DNA of 64,000 bases from Herbidospora cretacea (GTDB lineage Bacteria > Actinomycetota > Actinomycetes > Streptosporangiales > Streptosporangiaceae). Location of the stretch: positions 186,001-250,000 of the forward strand of contig NZ_BBXG01000001.1 of the NCBI RefSeq assembly GCF_001570605.1, read 5' to 3'. Shown here one piece after another: positions 27,201 through 51,000 of this stretch. Below the pieces are notes generated by a model, which had not been told where the DNA came from, did no database searches, and saw nothing but the letters and a program-made list of their open reading frames with translations. Made by a program: the position numbers and the translations under genes. Numbering within the stretch: the stretch's first letter is position 1; every line of letters begins with the position of its first letter.

Positions 27201-28204
27201 TGATCCACACGGCCGGGGTCCTCGACGACGCCGTGATCGCCAACCTGACCGGCGAGCAGCTCGACCGGGTGCTGCGGCCCAAGCTCGAAGGGGCCCGCAA
27301 CCTGCACGAACTCGCCGGGGACGTGCGCCTGTTCGTGCTGTTCTCCTCGCTCGCGGGCGTCATGGGCGCGGTCGGCCAGGCCAACTACGCCGCCGCCAAC
27401 GCCGCCCTCGACGCGCTCGCCGAGCACCGGCGCGCGCAGGGGCTCCCGGCCCTCTCGCTGGCCTGGGGCCTGTGGCGGCAGGAGGCGGGCGGCATGACCG
27501 GCCACCTCGACGACGCCGCGCTCGCCCGCATGGCCCGCGCCGGGGTCGCCCCGCTGACGACCGAGGAGGGCCTGGCCCTGTTCGACGCCGCCCTCGGCTC
27601 CGACCGGGCGCTGCTCGTCCCGGCCCGCATCGCGGCCGGGGCGGCCGACGAGGCCCCGCCGATCCTGCGCGGCCTGGCCCGGCCGGTCAGGAAGCGGGCG
27701 ACCACCGCCGGGTTCCGCGACCGCGTGGCCGGGCTGCCCGACGCCGAACGCGACCGGCTGGTGCTCGACCTGGTCCGCACCCACGTGGCCGGGGTGCTCG
27801 GGCACGCCGCGGCCGCCGCCGTGGAGCCGGGCCGCCCGTTCATGGAGCTCGGCTTCGACTCGCTCACCGCGGTCGAGCTGCGCAACCGGCTCGGCGCGGC
27901 CACCGGGCTGCGGCTGCCCGCGACGGTCATGTTCGACTATCCGTCGCCGCTCGGCCTGGCCGGGCACCTGTCGGCCCAGCTGACCGGCGACGGCTCCGGC
28001 GGCACCCCCGCGCTGGCCGACCTCGACCGCCTGGAGCTGCACCTGGCGGCCATGTCCGCGGGCGAGATCGCCCAGGCCGGGATCACCGCGCACCTCCAGG
28101 CGCTGCTCGCCCGTCTCGCTCCCCCGGAGGAGCCGGCGGAGGAGCGGCTCATCGGCGACACCGACGATGATCTCTTCGATTTCATCGACAAGGAATTCAG
28201 CTAG
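9263..28204 (+). CDS. Type I modular polyketide synthase PKS-2, modules M3-M6
   Basis: A giant four-module synthase of about 6313 residues, one of the largest proteins in the locus. The start is taken at ATG 9263 because GGAG lies 6 nt upstream; an in-frame GTG at 9251 would add four residues. Residues 1-33 form a basic amphipathic helix ([19 protein letters not shown]), a class of N-terminal docking domain distinct from PKS-3 to PKS-5. Modules start at about residues 34 (M3), 1469 (M4), 3045 (M5) and 4665 (M6). M3 adds methylmalonate and keeps a hydroxyl. M4-M6 each add malonate and carry DH plus KR, so they build the first three alkenes of a predicted tetraene. The C-terminus ([14 protein letters not shown]) is a docking tail for the PKS-3 N-terminal helix. 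The gap to PKS-3 is 27 bp. The M4 KR has an odd NADPH loop and the M5 AT carries a 56-residue insert. Confidence 0.98.
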   Translation: MTTSDRQVVEALRSSLKETERLRRQNRRLVEAAREPIAIVAMACRFPGGVRSPEDLWRLVADGADAVTGFPQDRGWDLESLFDPDPDAPGTSYAREGAFLDGVADFDAEFFGVSPREALAMDPQQRLLLETSWEAFERAGIDPGALKGSRAGVFVGTNGQDYVNLLLDGEENVEGYLGTGNAASIVSGRIAYTFGLEGPAVTVDTACSASLVALHMAVQSLRAGECSLALAAGVTIMSTPGAFIDFSRQRGLAPDGRCKAFAAGADGTGWGEGVGVLLVERLSDALAGGHPVLAVVRGSAINQDGASNGLTAPNGPSQQRVIRAALENAGLTPADVDAVEAHGTGTTLGDPIEAQALLATYGQDRETPLRLGSVKSNIGHTQAAAGVAGVIKMVMALRHGLLPKTLHVDAPSPHVDWTAGAVEPLTEAVPWPAGERPRRAGISSFGFSGTNAHTVIEEAPPAEPAQPGVAGPVVPLVVSAGSPEALSEITAGLRGVQAPVADVGYSLVTTRAVLDHRAVVIGDAEVARGVTGPGDGRVVMVFPGQGSQWVGMAAELLDTSPVFAARMAECAQALAPHVEWSLLDVVRDGALDHDEVVQPALWAVMVSLAELWKSYGVTPAAVIGHSQGEIAAACVAGALSLEDAATVVALRVRALQPIIGRGAMMTVALPASALDLDERLCVAVVNGPSSVVVAGDIEAIEELRERLDVRTKVLPVRYASHSHHVEEIREDVLARLAGIAPRASEVPFFSTVTAEWLDTSHMDGEYWYQNLRRTVRLDESIRALADQGYSTFVEVSPHPGLVAGIQDTLEDVTVVGTLRRDEGGLARFYASLGEAWAAGVPVDWTAAFHGGARVDLPTYPFQRRRYWPTPAEPVVAAEDTAFWDAVETADLDALAAMDVDVTDGLGDALPALSEWRRRRRQAGVTDALRYHVTWKPVAFTGRPAGTFLVVGGTPDLLDALGRHVRLVTGDLADAPADLAGVVSFAALDDSREPGHPSTPTAFAANLRLVQDLGAAGIDAPLWCVTRGGAPEQALVWAFGRVVAQEHLQRWGGVVEIPGTFDDRAAGRLASVLAQSAEQELVIRDTGIAARRLTRAPAARRDLPVAMPSGTVLITGGTGALGAKVARWFHERGATDLLLVSRSGPAAPGAAELADELGATVVACDVSDRDQLAALLAEHPVTGVVHTAAILDDAVVDELTLDQVDRVLRVKADSAVNLHELAGDVEFFVLFSSFAGSFGVAGQGNYAPGNAFLDALALHRRSLGLKATSIGWGHWGGGGMADHGVVEEQMKRRGAKPLDPDAALTILGQALDADETFLAVADIDWDGLTHIFRSARPIPALTDLPEMRRILAAAPEAAGEDDAVSVLRGLPAAEAGRRLLDLVRTHVAGVLGHTGRDAVAADRAFKELGFDSLTAVELRNRLGAATGLRLASTLVFDYPTPAALARHLTDELVGGETVQESAPISAAGGDPIAIVGMSCRFPGGVWSPEDLWRLLADGGDAIGPFPDDRGWDLAALAGTSHALEGGFLDGAAEFDAAFFGISPREALAMDPQQRLLLETSWEALERAGIDPLSLKGSATGVFAGTNGQDYVNLLLDGPEADGGYVGTGNTASVLSGRVSYSLGLEGPAVTVDTACSSSLVALHMAAQALRQGECSLALAGGVTVMATPGLFLEFSRQRGLAADGRSKAFAAQADGAGFSDGIGMLVLERLSDARANGHEVLAIVRGSAVNQDGASNGLTAPNGPSQQRVIRQALASAGLAAGQVDVVEAHGTGTALGDPIEAQALIAAYGPGRDRPLWLGSVKSNIGHTQAAAGVAGVIKMVLAMRHGLIPPTLHVDAPTPHVDWSAAPVELLTETTAWPETGEPRRAGVSSFGISGTNAHTIIEQAPPSEPVAAPAFDGPMAWTVSGSTETSLREQAARVAAALGEGQPVAAARALATTRAALPERAVVVGATEEELRAGLAAVATGSAAPSVLSGTATAGRTAFLFTGQGAQRAGMGRELHAAFPAFAEAFDTVCAQLDTGSGLAAAIASGERLDETEITQPALFAFEVALYRLAESWGLRADFLAGHSIGEIAAAHVAGVLSLEDACTLVKARGALMQALPAGGAMVAIQAASGEISGNVDIAAVNGPQAVVISGPETDVEAEAARFTEMGRKTKRLAVSHAFHSSLMEPMLADFRHVVEGLTFHQPRIPIVSGELADVASPDYWVRHVRDAVRFAEGIAWLEAEGVTRFVEIGPEAVLTAMGQECVEGVHEWIPLVRDGREARAAVEGLARLHVSGAPVDWAAVYPAGPRVELPTYAFERRRYWPAPTVRAGDVHGLGLAAAEHPLLGAAVALAGGGTVFTGRLSAQTQPWLADHVIHGRILLPGTAFVELAIRAGDQAGFGVLDELTLEAPLILPERGGVAVQVTVTGSEVAVFSRGDDTAEWTRHAVGVLSAGVAGPRAESRPDADPVDITSLYEDAAAVGLGYGPAFQGLTAAWRAGDDVWAEVALPDDVDVRGFGLHPALLDATLHAIGLGGFVRDPSRGHLPFSWNDVALHATGARALRVRISPAGADAVSLHVTDLDGGPVASVGALMLRPVTAEQIGGTTLAGSLFGVDWAEVAVTEDTEASTARVGTPHEALALIHDWLPRTGTLALLTDGAETDPDQAAAWGLVRSALAENPGRFALVDSPVEVPVPKDEPQVVVRDGKVLAPRLVPVAAPRADVVLPEGVIVITGGSGALAGLVARHLVDVHGADDLLLVSRSGRGPDGPGVRTAACDVTDRDALAALLAGENVAGVIHAAGVLDDGLVSALTPERLDAVLAAKVTAARHLDELLPGVPLFVLFSSVAGVLGAAGQGNYAAANAALDALAARRRDQGRHAVSLAWGMWDHGMVAALDEAGRARIARNGVAPMAAGQALALFDAALVSDRALLVPARLDAKLLHAAGGVPGALFSGLVRPARRQVVETPSADDLLGLVRAQVALVLGHRDGGEIPPDRAFSDLGFDSLTAVELRNRLAAAAGIRLPATLVFDYPTPAALAAHLEEKLSGTRKRVETRAVDGTDEPIAIVGMSCRYPGGVRSPEDLWRMVAEGRDGITDFPVNRGWDVDALYDPDPGVAGRTYTKKGGFLHDAAGFDAAFFGVSPREALAMDPQQRLLLEASWEAFERAGIDPATLKGSSTGVYAGIMYHDYASRLPALPEGVEGYLGTGNSGSVASGRIAYTFGLEGPAVTVDTACSSSLVALHLAVQAIRRGECTMALAGGVTVMATPSTFVDFSRQKGLAADGRCKSFAAGADGTGWSEGVGMLLVERLSDAVRNGHEVLAVVRGSAVNQDGASNGLTAPNGPSQQRVLRQALAGAGLRPDQVDAVEAHGTGTVLGDPIEAQALIEVYGGERAHPLRLGSVKSNLGHTQAAAGAAGIIKMVMAMRHGVLPRTLHVDEPSPHVDWTAGAVELLTESTPWPETGEPRRAAVSSFGIGGTNAHTIIEQAPETTAVSAPGTPLLLSAKTPEALRAQAARLGGVLDGEADLADVAHTLTTRPLLAERAVVTALDPAEARAALAALAQGEEHVDLVTGTAGHPKVAFLFTGQGSQRAGMGRELYDAFPVFAEAFDQVRARLTAAAATSDGAGFRRSGQTGGATTGHGTVDSPDTDSTGAGHGLGGAADAGSIGAGGPVDVLDAVSTAAGLGETGVAQPAIFAFEVALFRLLESFGVRPDHLAGHSVGEIAAAHVAGVLSLEDACALVNARASLMQALPAGGAMAAVEAASHEISPDVDIAAINGPQAVVIAGAEAAVAAEAARLAALGRRTKRLVASHAFHSRLMDPMLDDFRQVVEGLTFHEPEIPIVSGPGLAGVTDPGYWVRHVRGTVRFAETADWLRDAGVTTFVEVGPDAVLAALVPGGVPTARRGRPERDVLVGALARLHTAGVPVAWPSAGRRVALPPYPFEHESYWLEAPAGGGDVTAAGLGAPGHPLLGASVAVADGGLILTGRLSTRLHPWLADHTVGGEVVVPGAALAELALHAAAHVGCALVEELTLETPLYLRGAAQVQVAVSERNTVTVHSRTSDDDPWTRHATGLLAAEAPHGTPIGVWPPEGAEPIDVDDLYARMSRGGLDYGPAFRGVTAAWSRDGDVYTEVALPAGDGYALHPALFDAALHGVALFDDLAGLPFSWSNVSIHTAGARSLRVRLTRAEGDTIGLTLWDQDGRPVATVGSLTLRALTHRPVDSLYKLTWTPVTGETADADHVTVGSAREALAVVQERLALGTTAALAVHSADAAVWGLVRSAETENPGRFVLVDGDGPIPAGEPQISFRDGVAHAPRLVRASVPAGEFTVGDGPVLVTGGTGALGRIVARHLAERYGVRELILLSRSGGAVDLGVDADVTVVACDVADRDALTAALAMVLAGRRLAGVVHAAGILDDGVVEQLDGERLARVMRPKADAARHLADLAGDGFLVLFSSIAGVLGAAGQGNYAAANAALDALAEERRAAGRHAVSLAWGLWESGMAGTLTADDRERIARAGIAPLTDDEALALFDAGIASGEAVLVPARLDPAALAAGGGVAGALLRSLVRPRRATGNALVRLPADEAEAEKELLALVRAQVALVLGHRDAAVVRVDQAFGELGFDSLTAVELRNRLNAATGLRLPATLVFDYPTAELLAAYLKKQLLGESRPRARAKVDAAADEPIAIVGMACRYPGGVASPEDLWRLVGEGRDGITEFPANRGWDVDGLYDPDPGKAGKSYTRHGGFLHDAADFDAAFFGISPREALAMDPQQRLLLETSWEAFERAGIDPRAVRGSRTGVFTGVMYHDYASRLSALPDGSEGYLGTGNAASVVSGRLSYVFGLEGPAVTVDTACSSSLVALHWAAQALRSGECTMALAGGVTVMATPTAFLDFSRQRGLSADGRCRSFAAGADGTGWSEGAGMLLVERLSDAVRNGHPVLAVLRGSAVNQDGASNGLTAPNGPSQQRVILAALENAGLTPADVDAVEAHGTGTTLGDPIEAQAVIATYGQTREHPLHLGSLKSNIGHTQAAAGVGGVIKMVMAMKHGVLPATLHVDEPSPHVDWSAGRVELLTEAVGWPETGRPRRAAVSSFGFSGTNAHAVIEEPPAPASVAEAASPDVPWLLSARSPEALRAQAARLRDHLPADASPAGIAHALLTTRAHHEHRAAVPAGRADLLDVLATGGEAPGLVRGRVRPDTRLAFLFTGQGSQRPGMGRGLYEAFPVFAEAFDLVSDRLAVIAAGSGKAGSSDAGGSGQAGFADSGYRHIDVVEAVLTGAGLDETGVAQPAIFAFEVALFRLLESFGVRPDVVAGHSIGEIAAAHCAGILSLDDACTLVKARASLMQALPAGGAMVAIQAAPGEISRNVDIAAVNGPRSVVISGPEDAVLAEAARFATTKRLKVSHAFHSRLMEPMLDAFRQVCEGLTYNEPVVPIEGGRDAGYWVDHVRDTVRFHDTVTRLAGHAFVEVGPDAVLTAMAADCLDEPGLLVPTARRDGDEAEVFRTALATLHVHGVAVSWPAGPSARVDLPTYAFQRTAFWPAGGGEATAPGSHPLLGTPIDLAGGGTVTGGRLSLAAHPWLADHLVMGQAVVPGAALVEMLLDDLVEELTMEAPLVVPQAGAVQIQITKEAPDGDGRCAVAIHSRDGGDWTRHATGVVAPAADGIGADLTSWPPPGAERVPIEGVYDGLAAAGLEYGPVFQGLQAVWRREDELFAEVALDGEAGGFGLHPALLDAALHTIAVTGGPARLPFSWTDVSLHTRGVTAARVRLARTADDTYAIDLADDTGRPVVSVGALALRPIAAPDALFQVDWVPAGPAPALTAETVRPADAHEALAEVRRWTLTENDGPLVVATEGAFAGNLEAAAVWGLVRAAESEHPGRFVLVDGDGPIPAGEPQVVFRDGAAFVPRLARATAAPGQVSGRVLITGGTGALGADLARHLVRNHGVRDLVLVSRTGHAPHLHSELTALGAAVTIAACDVADRAALADLLARHPVDGVIHTAGVLDDAVIANLTGEQLDRVLRPKLEGARNLHELAGDVRLFVLFSSLAGVMGAVGQANYAAANAALDALAEHRRAQGLPALSLAWGLWRQEAGGMTGHLDDAALARMARAGVAPLTTEEGLALFDAALGSDRALLVPARIAAGAADEAPPILRGLARPVRKRATTAGFRDRVAGLPDAERDRLVLDLVRTHVAGVLGHAAAAAVEPGRPFMELGFDSLTAVELRNRLGAATGLRLPATVMFDYPSPLGLAGHLSAQLTGDGSGGTPALADLDRLELHLAAMSAGEIAQAGITAHLQALLARLAPPEEPAEERLIGDTDDDLFDFIDKEFS
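9362..13620 (+). other. PKS module M3: KS-AT(methylmalonyl)-KR(B1-type)-ACP
   Basis: The KS has TACSAS (Cys 9881), His 10286 and His 10400, and the fingerprint TNGQDY (9731-9748). The AT (about 10871-11860) has GHSQGE (Ser 11138) and YASH (11414-11425), the methylmalonyl-CoA signature. No DH is present. The KR (about 11900-13290) has [11 protein letters not shown] (12830-12838) and Tyr 12995. Proline is absent at the B2-diagnostic position (Ala there), so B1 with a predicted (2R,3R) methyl/hydroxyl pair. The ACP has GFDSL, Ser 13493. This is the first methyl-branched extension in the window, just before the tetraene modules. Confidence 0.93.
13667..18345 (+). other. PKS module M4: KS-AT(malonyl)-DH-KR-ACP, KR with unusual NADPH loop
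   Basis: The KS has TACSSS (Cys 14162), His 14567, His 14681 and the fingerprint TNGQDY (14012-14029). The AT has GHSIGE (Ser 15470) and HAFH (15749-15760), so malonyl. The DH (about 16217-17020) has [10 protein letters not shown] (His 16334) and LLDATLH (Asp 16787). The KR (about 17035-18060) keeps LDD (17621-17629) and Tyr 17786. Its nucleotide loop reads GGSGALAG instead of GGTGALGG: Thr is replaced by Ser, and the third Gly by Ala at 17432. The ACP has GFDSL, Ser 18227. Expected product is an alkene, provided the KR still binds NADPH. Confidence 0.92.
18395..23210 (+). other. PKS module M5: KS-AT(malonyl)-DH-KR-ACP, AT with large insert
   Basis: The KS has TACSSS (Cys 18914), His 19319, a NLGHTQ variant (His 19433) and the fingerprint MYHDY (18767-18781). 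The AT has GHSVGE (Ser 20369) and HAFH (20648-20659), so malonyl. A Gly/Thr/Ser/Ala-rich stretch of 56 residues (20060-20227) interrupts the AT before the conserved [12 protein letters not shown] helix. This AT lacks the rare-codon DNA block found in most malonyl ATs here ([14 protein letters not shown] instead). The DH has [10 protein letters not shown] (His 21209) and LFDAALH (Asp 21659). The KR has [11 protein letters not shown] (22457-22465) and Tyr 22619. The ACP has GFDSL, Ser 23084. Expected product is an alkene. Confidence 0.92.
23255..27990 (+). other. PKS module M6: KS-AT(malonyl)-DH-KR-ACP
   Basis: The KS has TACSSS (Cys 23774), His 24179, His 24293 and the fingerprint MYHDY (23627-23641). 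The AT has GHSIGE (Ser 25154) and HAFH (25421-25432), so malonyl. It has a smaller insert (about 24930-25012, [17 protein letters not shown]) at the same place as the large one in M5. The DH has [10 protein letters not shown] (His 25958) and LLDAALH (Asp 26408). The DH is slightly short between the His motif and VEELTMEAP, lacking the RAGDxAG stretch seen in several sister DHs. The KR has [11 protein letters not shown] (27221-27229) and Tyr 27386. The ACP has GFDSL, Ser 27860. Expected product is an alkene. Confidence 0.92.
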
Positions 28205-28220
28205 TCACCCCGACGATCGC

Positions 28221-28226
28221 AGAGGG
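28221..28226 (+). promoter_or_regulatory. Ribosome binding site of PKS-3
   Basis: AGAGGG ends 5 nt before ATG 28232, in the 27-bp gap after PKS-2. It supports the chosen start, which also begins the expected docking helix ([10 protein letters not shown]). Confidence 0.6.
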
Positions 28227-28231
28227 TTCCC

Positions 28232-41833
<13,602 letters not shown>

Positions 41834-41837
41834 CAAG

Positions 41838-41865
41838 CGCTATTGATTCGCTATTCGGCGCTATT
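41838..41865 (+). repeat. Three direct CGCTATT repeats at about 10-11 bp spacing
   Basis: CGCTATT occurs at 41838-41844, 41849-41855 and 41859-41865, so start-to-start distances are 11 and 10 bp, one helical turn each. Such phasing is typical of binding sites for regulators that bind direct heptamer repeats (for example SARP-family activators). The repeats lie close to the PKS-3 stop and 170-200 bp before PKS-4. Confidence 0.55.
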
Positions 41866-41910
41866 CCTGCCGGTCGCTGTTCTCGCAGGTAGAGGACGGG
41901 GCCGGCAGGG
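41866..41910 (+). terminator. Possible stem-loop downstream of PKS-3
   Basis: CCTGCCGG (41866-41873) and CCGGCAGG (41903-41910) form a perfect 8-bp GC-rich stem with a 29-nt loop, beginning 33 nt after the PKS-3 stop. No T-tract follows, so it is not a canonical intrinsic terminator. It could be a weak terminator, an RNA-stabilising hairpin or chance. Confidence 0.25.
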
Positions 41911-42038
41911 GTGCGTAGGGGTTGTTGGCCAGATCTGCCGCCACATAACGTTGCGAACGAAATTCGCGAAATGGCGATAGGTGTGAAAAGCGAAAATGCC
42001 GACGACCTGGGCCGGACACTCTTACGGGGTGGCATCGA

Positions 42039-45000
42039 ATGGCGAATGAAGAGACGCTCCGCGAGTACCTCAAACTGGCCATGGCCGACTTGCAGCAGAC
42101 CCGGCACCGGCTGAGGGAGCTGGAGGCCGACGCGACCGAACCGATCGCGATCGTCGGCATGAGCTGCCGCTTCGCGGGCGGCGTGCGCACCCCCGAGGAC
42201 CTGTGGCGGCTGCTCGCCGACGGCGGCGACGCCGTCGGGGGCTTCCCCGACGACCGGGGCTGGGACCTCGACGCCCTGTACGACCCCGATCCCGACCGCC
42301 CCGGGACCAGCTACACCCGCGAGGGCGGCTTCCTGACCGGCGCCGGAGACTTCGACGCCGGTCTGTTCGGCATCTCGCCCCGGGAAGCCCTCGCCATGGA
42401 CCCGCAGCAGCGGCTGCTGCTGGAGACGTCCTGGGAGGTGCTGGAGCGCGGCGGCGTCGACCCCCTCTCGCTCAAGGGCAGCCAGACCGGCGTCTTCATC
42501 GGCACCAACGGCCAGGACTACGCCGGCCTGCTGGTCGCCTCCGAGGACGGCGTCGGCGGCTTCGTCTCCACCGGCAACGCGGCCAGCGTCGTGTCGGGCC
42601 GCATCAGCTACGCCTTCGGCCTGGAGGGCCCGGCCGTCACCGTCGACACGGCGTGCTCGGCCTCCCTCGTCGCCCTGCACCTGGCGGTCCGGTCGCTGCG
42701 CTCGCGCGAGTGCTCGGCCGCCATCGCGGGCGGCATCACGATCATGTCGACGCCGGGCGCGTTCGTGGAGTTCTCCCGCCAGCGCGGCCTGGCCGAGGAC
42801 GGCCGCTGCAAGGCCTTCGCCGCCGGGGCCGACGGCACCGGCTGGGGCGAGGGCGTCGGCATGCTCCTGCTGATGCGCCTCTCGGACGCCCGCCGCCTCG
42901 GCCACGAGGTGCTCGCCGTGGTCCGCGGCTCGGCCGTCAACCAGGACGGCGCGTCCAACGGCCTGACCGCCCCCAACGGCCTGTCCCAGCAGCGCGTCAT
43001 CCTCCAGGCCCTCGCCGACGCCCGGCTCACCACCCGGGACGTGGACGCCGTCGAGGCCCACGGCACCGGCACGACGCTGGGCGACCCGATCGAGGCCCAG
43101 GCGCTGCTGGCCACCTACGGCCAGGACCGCGCCGAACCGCTGCGGCTCGGCTCGGTGAAGTCGAACCTCGGCCACACGCAGGCCGCCGCCGGCGTGGCGG
43201 GCGTCATGAAGATGGTCCTGGCGATGCGCCACGACGTGCTCCCCAAAACCCTCCACGTCGACGCCCCCACCCCCCACGTCGACTGGACGGCCGGTTCGGT
43301 CGAGCTCCTCGCCGACGCCCTGCCGTGGCCCCGGCGCGACCGGCCCCGCCGCGCGGGCGTCTCGTCGTTCGGCGTCAGCGGCACCAACGCCCACGTCCTG
43401 ATCGAAGAGGCCCCCGAGGCCGAGGAGGCCGACCGGGAACCCGCGACTCCGGGTGGTCCCCGCTCGACGGCGCCGTGGGTGGTGTCCGGCAAGACCGCCG
43501 ACGCGCTCGGCGCGCAGGCCGCGCGCCTTCTCGACGTCACGGGAGCGTCCGAGGACGTCGCCCATTCGCTGCTCACCACCCGGGCCACCCTGGAGCACCG
43601 GGCCGTCGTCTTCGACGCCGACGCGCTCCGCGCCCTCGCCGCCGGTGAGCAGGCCCCCGGTCTCGTCCGAGGCGTGGCGTCCCCGGCGGCCGACCGGGTG
43701 GCGTTCGTCTTCCCCGGCCAGGGCTCCCAGTGGGCCGGCATGGCGGCCGAGCTGATGGACGCCTCGCCGGTCTTCGCGGCCCGGATGGAGGAGTGCGCCG
43801 CCGCGCTCCGCCCGCACGTCGACTGGGACCTGATCGAGGTCGCCCGGGGCGGCGAGCTGGAGCGGGTCGACGTGGTCCAGCCGGTGCTGTGGGCCGTGAT
43901 GGTCTCGCTCGCCGCCCTCTGGCGGCACCACGGCGTCGAGCCCTCGGCCGTCGTCGGCCACTCCCAGGGTGAGATCGCCGCCGCCTGCGTCGCCGGCGCG
44001 CTCAGCGTCGAGGACGCCGCCGCCGTCGTGGCGCTGCGCAGCAAGGCGATCCTGGCGCTGGCCGGGCGCGGCGGCATGATGTCCGTCGCGCTGCCCGCCT
44101 CCGAGCTGGTCCTGGACGACCGGCTGTCGATCGCCGCGATCAACGGCCCGTCGTCGGTCGTGGTCTCGGGTGATGTGGACGCCATCGAGGAGCTCAGAGC
44201 GTCCCTGACCGCCAGGACCCGGGTCATCCCGGTCGACTACGCGAGCCATTCGCACCACGTGGAGGAGATCCACGACGAACTTCGAGCGCTGTTGGCACAG
44301 ATCTCGCCACGTGTCAGCGACGTCCCGTTCTTCTCCACGGTGACCGCCTCCTGGCTCGACACCACCACGATGGACGCCGAGTACTGGTACCGGAACCTCC
44401 GCAACACCGTCCGGCTGGAAGAGGTCACCCGGGCGCTGGGCGAGCAGGGGTTCGGCGCGTTCGTCGAGGTCAGCCCGCATCCCGGGCTCACCGCCGCCAT
44501 CCAGGACACCGTCGAGAACGCGACCGTCGCCGGCACGCTGCGCCGCGGCGAGGGCGGCCCGGCCCGCTTCCTGGCCTCGCTCGCCGAGGTCCACGTCGCC
44601 GGGGGGACCGTCGACTGGCGGCTGTCCGGCCGCCGCGTGCCACTGCCGACCTACCCGTTCCGGCAGGAGCGGTTCTGGCCCCGGCCGGCCACCGGCTCCG
44701 GCGACGTCACCGCCGCCGGGCTCACCGCCCCCGGGCATCCGCTGCTGGGGGCCGCCGCGCCGCTGGCCGACGCGGGCGGGTTCCTGTTCACCGGGCGGAT
44801 CGGCCTGCGCACCCACCCCTGGCTCGGCGACCACGTGGTCGACGGCACGGTCCTGCTGCCCGGCACCGCCTTCGTCGAGATGGCGCTGCGCGCGGGCGAC
44901 GAGACGGGCTGCGCGCTCGTCGAGGACCTCACCCTGGAGGCCCCGCTGACCCTGACCGGCCAGGAGCCGGTCACCGTGCAGGTCGCCGTGACCGCCGGGC

Positions 45001-48000
45001 GGTCGATCACCATCCACTCCCGGCGCGGCGACGACGACCCGTGGACGCGCCACGCCACCGGCACCCTGGCACCCGCCGCCCCGGCGGGGGAGGGGCTCGT
45101 GACGTGGCCGGTGGGCGAGGCCGTACCGCTCGACGGCTTCTACGACTCGCTCGCCGAGGCCGGGTTCGCCTACGGTCCCGCCTTCCAGGGCCTCCGGCGC
45201 GCCTGGCGCGACGGCGACGACCTCTACGCGGAGATCTCCCTGCCGCCCGCGCCGGGGTTCGGCATCCACCCGGCCCTGCTCGACGCGGCCCTGCACACCG
45301 GCTTCCTGCGCGCCGACGGCACGCCCGGCCTCCCGTTCGCCTGGTCCGACGTCGCCCTGCACGCCACCGGCGCGACCGAACTCCGGGTCCGCCTCACCCC
45401 GACCGGCCCCGGCACGGTCACGATCACCGTGGCCGACCCGACCGGCGCTCCCGTCGCCACCATCGGCGCGCTGACCTCCCGCGCCCCCGAGAAGGCCACC
45501 ACCCACCACGACGCCTTCTACACGCTCGACTGGCGGCCGGTGACCCCGGCGGGCGACGCGCCCGGCCACACGGTGGTCCGGTTCGCCCCCGAGTCCGCCG
45601 ACGACATCCCGCTCGCGGCCCGCCGCGCCACCGCCCAGGCCCTCGCGCACCTCCAGGCCGACACAGACGGGATCGTCGTCTTCGCCACCTCCGGCGCGGT
45701 CGGCGTCGGCGACGAGGACGTCACCGACCTGGTGAACGCGCCCGTCTGGGGCCTGGTCCGGTCGGCCCAGTCCGAGACCCCGGGCCGGTTCGTCCTGGTC
45801 GACACCGACGACGACGCCATGATCGCCGAGGCCGTCGCGACCGGCGAACCGCAGGTCGTGGTCCGGCACGGGGAGTTCCTCGCGCCCCGCCTGGTCAGGG
45901 CCCCGCTCCCCGGGCCGGGACCCGCTTTCGACGGGACCGTCCTGGTCACCGGCGGCACCGGCACGCTCGGCGGCCTGGTCGCCCGCCACCTCGTCACCGC
46001 CCACGGCGTCACCAGCCTGGTCCTGGTCAGCCGCACCGGGCGCGCCCCCGAGCTGGTCGCCGAGCTGACCGCGCTGGGCGCGGACGTCGTGGCCGAACCG
46101 TGCGACGTCACCGACCGGGCCCAGCTCGCCGCCCTCTTCGACCGGCACGCCGTCGCGGCCGTCGTCCACACGGCGGGCGCGCTCGACGACGGCGTGATCG
46201 CCTCGCTCACCCCCGACCGGCTCGACGCCGTGTTCGCGCCCAAGGTCGACGCCGTGCTGCACCTGCACGAGCTGACCGAGGGCCCGCTGATCCTCTTCTC
46301 GGCCGCCGCCGGCATCCTCGGCGGGCCCGGCCAGGGCAACTACGCCGCCGCGAACGCCTTCACCGACGCGCTGGCCCGGCACCGCCGTCACCACGGTCGC
46401 CCGGCGACCGCGCTGGCCTGGGGGTTCTGGGCCGAGCGCAGCGGCCTGACCGGTCACCTCGACGAGACCCAGGTCGGCCGGATGGGCCGTTCGGGCGTCG
46501 CCCCGCTCGCCTCCGCCGAGGGCCTGGCGCTGTTCGACGCGGGCGTGGCCTCCGGCGCGCCGCTGGTCGTGCCGGTCCGGCTCGACCTGGCGGCCGTGCG
46601 GCGGTCGGGACAGGTCCCGCCGCTGCTGCGCGCGCTCGTCCGGGCGCCGTCGCGGCGGGTGGCCGAGACCGCCGGGGCCGACTCGTTCGCCGACCGGCTG
46701 GCCGCCGCCCCCGCCCGGGAGCGGTTCCTGCTCGACCTCGTCGCGTCGCAGGTCGCGACCGTCCTCGGCTACGCCACCCCCGAGGCGCTCGACACCACCC
46801 GCGCCTTCAAGGAGCTCGGTTTCGACTCCCTCACGGCGGTCGACCTGCGCAACCGGCTGAGCTCAGCCACCGGGCTGAAGCTGCCCGCCACGCTGGTCTT
46901 CGACTATCCGAACCCCGAGGCGCTGGCGGCGTACCTGCTGGGCCGCTTCGCCGGGGCGGCCGCGACCGCGCCGAAGCGGGCGAGGGCCGCCGCCGACGAG
47001 CCGGTCGCGATCGTCGGCGTCGGCTGCCGCTACCCCGGCGGGGTCCGCTCGCCCGAGGACCTCTGGCGGCTGGTCTCCGAGGGCGTCGACGCCGTCTCGG
47101 CCTTCCCCGCCGACCGGGGCTGGGACCTCGACGCCCTGTACGACCCCGACCCCGACCACCCCGGCACCAGCTACGCCCGCGAGGGCGGCTTCCTCGACGG
47201 GGTGGCCGACTTCGACGCCGCCTTCTTCGGCATCTCCCCGCGCGAGGCCCTCGCGATGGACCCGCAGCAGCGCCTGCTGCTGGAGACCTCGTGGGAGGCG
47301 TTCGAGCGTGCGGGCATCCGCCCCGAGTCGGTCCGGGGCAGCCTGACCGGCGTGTTCGCCGGGGTCATGTACCACGACTACGCCGGGCACCTCATCGCCG
47401 GCGGCGACGACCTGACCGAGCTGGAGGGATACCTCGGCAACGGCAGCGCGGGCAGCGTCGCCTCGGGGCGGGTCGCCTACTCGTTCGGGCTGGAGGGCCC
47501 GGCCGTCACCGTCGACACGGCGTGTTCGTCGTCGCTGGTCGCGCTGCACCTGGCCGCCCAGGCGCTGCGCAACGGCGAGTGTGATCTGGCGCTGGCGGGC
47601 GGCGTGACCGTGCTGGCCACCCCCGGCCTGTTCACCGAGTTCAGCAAGCAGCGCGGCCTGGCCGCCGACGGCCGGTCGAAGGCGTTCGCCGCCCAGGCCG
47701 ACGGCGCCGGGTTCGCCGAGGGCGTCGGCATGCTGCTGCTGGAGCGCGTCTCCGACGCCCGGCGCAACGGCCACCCGATCATGGCCGTGATCAAGGGCTC
47801 GGCCGTCAACCAGGACGGCGCGTCCAACGGCCTGACCGCCCCCAACGGCCCCTCCCAGCAGCGCGTCATCCGCCAGGCCCTTGCCTCCGCCGGGCTGACC
47901 CCCGCCGAGGTCGACGCCGTCGAGGCCCACGGCACCGGCACCACCCTGGGCGACCCCATCGAGGCGCAGGCCCTCCTCGCCACCTACGGCCAGGACCGCG

Positions 48001-51000
48001 ACGAACCCGCCTGGCTGGGCTCGATCAAGTCGAACATCGGGCACACCCAGGCCGCGGCGGGCGTCGCCGGCGTCATCAAGATGGCGATGGCCCTCCAGCA
48101 CGAGACGCTGCCGAAGACCCTGCACGTCGACGCCCCCTCGCCCCACGTCGACTGGACCGAGGGCGCGGTGGAGCTCCTCACCGGCAACCGCCCCTGGCCG
48201 CGCACCGGCCGCCCCCGCCGCGCCGCCGTCTCCTCGTTCGGCGTCAGCGGCACCAACGCCCACACGATCATCGAAGAGGCCCCCGAGCCGAAGCCCCGCC
48301 CGGCCGTGCCGCACGAGGGCCCGGTCGCCTGGCCCGTCTCCGCCAAGACGGCCCAGGCGCTCCAGTCGCAGCTCGACCGCCTCCGCGAGGCCGTCGACCT
48401 CACGACCCCCGCCCACGACGTGGCCGCGTCCCTGATCGGCGGCCGGTCGGCCTTCGACCACCGCGCGGTCGTCGTGGGCACGACCACCGGGGAACTGCTC
48501 GCGGCCACCCCGGTCACCGGCTCCGTGGTCCCCGGCGGCGACCGGGTCGTCATGGTCTTCCCCGGCCAGGGCTCCCAGTGGGTCGGCATGGCCGCAGAGC
48601 TCATGGACACCGCACCCGTGTTCGCGGCGCGGATGGCCGAGTGCGCGGAGGCTCTCGCGCCCCACGTCGACTGGTCGCTCCTGGACGTGGTCCGGGGCGG
48701 CTCGCTCGACCGCGTGGACGTGGTCCAGCCCGTGCTGTTCTCGGTGATGGTCTCCCTCGCGGAACTCTGGCGCTCCCACGGCGTCGAACCGGCCGCCGTC
48801 GTCGGCCACTCGCAGGGCGAGATCGCCGCCGCCTGCGTCGCGGGCGCGCTCAGCCTGGCCGACGCCGCAGCGGTCGTGGCGCTGCGCAGCAAGGCCATCC
48901 TGGCCCTCGCGGGTCGCGGCGGCATGATGTCGGTCGCGCTGCCCGCCGCCGAGCTCGACCTCGGCGACCGCCTGTCGATCGCGGCGATCAACGGCCCGTC
49001 GTCGGTCGTGGTCTCCGGCGACGTGGACGCCATCGAGGAACTCCGCGCCGGCCTCCAGGCCCGCACCCGGGTCATCCCGGTCGACTACGCCAGCCACTCC
49101 CACCACGTGGAGGAGATCCACGACGAACTGCGGGCGTTATTGGCGGAAATTTCGCCACGTGTCAGCGAGGTCCCGTTCTTCTCCACGGTGACCGCCTCCT
49201 GGCTCGACACGACCACGATGGACGGCGAGTACTGGTACCGGAACCTGCGCAACACCGTCCGCCTGGAGGAGGCGACCCGGGCTCTCGTCGAGCAGGGTTA
49301 CGGTTCGTTCGTCGAGGTCAGCCCGCATCCCGGTCTCCTGGTCGGCATCCAGGAGACGCTCGACGCGATGGAGTCGGGCGCGGCCGTCGTCGGCACCCTC
49401 CGGCGTGGCGAGGGCGGCCTGACGCGCTTCCTCACCTCGGTCGCCGAGGCCCACGTCCGGGGCGTCCGGGTCGACTGGAAGGTCACCGGCAACGCCGTCG
49501 ACCTGCCCACCTACGCCTTCCAGGGGCGGCGCTTCTGGCCCGCCCCCGCCGAACCCGCCGCCGCGACCGCCGAGGACGCCGCGTTCTGGCGGGCCGTCGA
49601 CTCCGGCGACCTCGACCTCGACGTCTCCCGCGAGGCCCTCGACGAGGTCCTCCCGGCCCTGGCCGCCTGGCGGCGCACCCGCGACGAGCTGGCCGTCCTC
49701 GACGGCTGGCGCTACACCATCACCTGGAAGCCCGTGCAGATCGGCGGCGCTCCCACCGGCCGCTGGCAGGTCCCCGCGACGCTGGAGCTGCCGCTGGACA
49801 CCACCTCCGAGGGCGAACTCCAGGGCGTGATCCTGCACAACCCATCGCTGGAGGAGCTGCTCGCGGCCGTCCAGGACCCGCCGGCGAAGATCTGGGTCGT
49901 CACCTCGGGGGCCGTCGCCACCGGGAAGGCCGACAGGGTCGACCGTCCCGAGCGCGCCCAGCTCTGGGGCCTGGGCCGGGTCGCCGGGCTGGAGATCCCG
50001 GGCAGCTGGGGCGGCCTGATCGACGTGCCGGAGGAGCTGGACGAGAGAGCGGCGGCCCGCCTGGTCGCCGTGCTCGCCGGGGACGAGGACCAGGTCGCGA
50101 TCCGCGCGGGCGGCGTCTTCGCCCGCAGGCTCGTCCACGCGCCCAAGCCCGCCGCCACCACCCCGTGGACGCCGCGCGGCACCGTCCTGGTCACCGGAGG
50201 CACCGGCGCGCTCGGCGGGCACGCCGCCCGCTGGCTGGCCCGCAACGGCGCCGAGCGCCTGATCCTCGTCTCGCGGCGGGGGCCCGACGCGCCCGGCGCG
50301 GCCCAGCTCGTGGAAGAACTTCCGGCGACCGTGGTCGCGTGTGACATCGCCGACCGGCAGGCGGTCGAGGAGCTCGTCGCGGCCCACCGCATCGACGCCG
50401 TCGTGCACACGGCCGGCGTCGGGCAGCAGACCCCGCTCGCCGACATCACCCCCGCCGAACTGCGCGAGGTCGTCGCGGCCAAGGTCGCGGGCGCGCTCCA
50501 CCTGCACGAACTCCTCCCTGACCTGGACGCGTTCATCCTCTACTCGTCCAACTCGGGCGTCTGGGGCGGCGGCGGCCAGGCCGCCTATGCCGCCGCGAAC
50601 GCCTACCTCGACGCGCTGGCCCAGCACCGCCGCGCGGGCGGCGGCAAGGCGACCTCGGTCGCCTGGGGCGCGTGGGCCGACGGCGGCATGGCCGCCGGGG
50701 ACGCGGGCGACCACCTGCGCCGGCGCGGCCTGCGCCCGATGGACCCGGCGCTCGCCATCGCCGCGCTCCAGCAGGTCATGGACGCCGACGACACCTTCAT
50801 GGCGGTCGCCGACGTCGACTGGGACCGGTTCGTCCCCGGCTACGTCGCCGAACGCGCCCGGCCCCTCATCGCCGACCTGCCCGAGGCGCGGCGCGTCCTC
50901 GACGAGGAGAGCGGCCCGGCCCAGGAGACCTCAGGCCTGGCCCGCCGCCTGGCCGCCCTCACCGGCACCGAACGCCGCCGCGAGCTGCTCACCCTCGTCC

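Larger units (their letters stand above)
41834..42038 (+). promoter_or_regulatory. 205-bp intergenic region between PKS-3 and PKS-4, possible internal promoter or operator
   Basis: This is the only gap longer than 30 bp in the window, and it is visibly richer in A+T than its surroundings. It contains three direct CGCTATT repeats just after the PKS-3 stop, an 8-bp inverted repeat (41866-41873 with 41903-41910), the palindrome AACGTT (41947-41952) and the inverted repeat GCGAA-N5-TTCGC (41953-41967). A weak sigma-70-like pair (TTGTTG 41923-41928, 16 bp, CATAAC 41945-41950) can be drawn but is not convincing. GGGGTGG (42026-42032) ends 6 nt before ATG 42039 and may be the ribosome binding site. 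No ORF of note is present. Promoter function is an inference. Confidence 0.4.

Noticed and set aside
41911-42114. A small gene in the PKS-3/PKS-4 gap (67 codons from 41911).
   Set aside because: It overlaps the PKS-4 start in another frame, has no ribosome binding site and no recognisable product.
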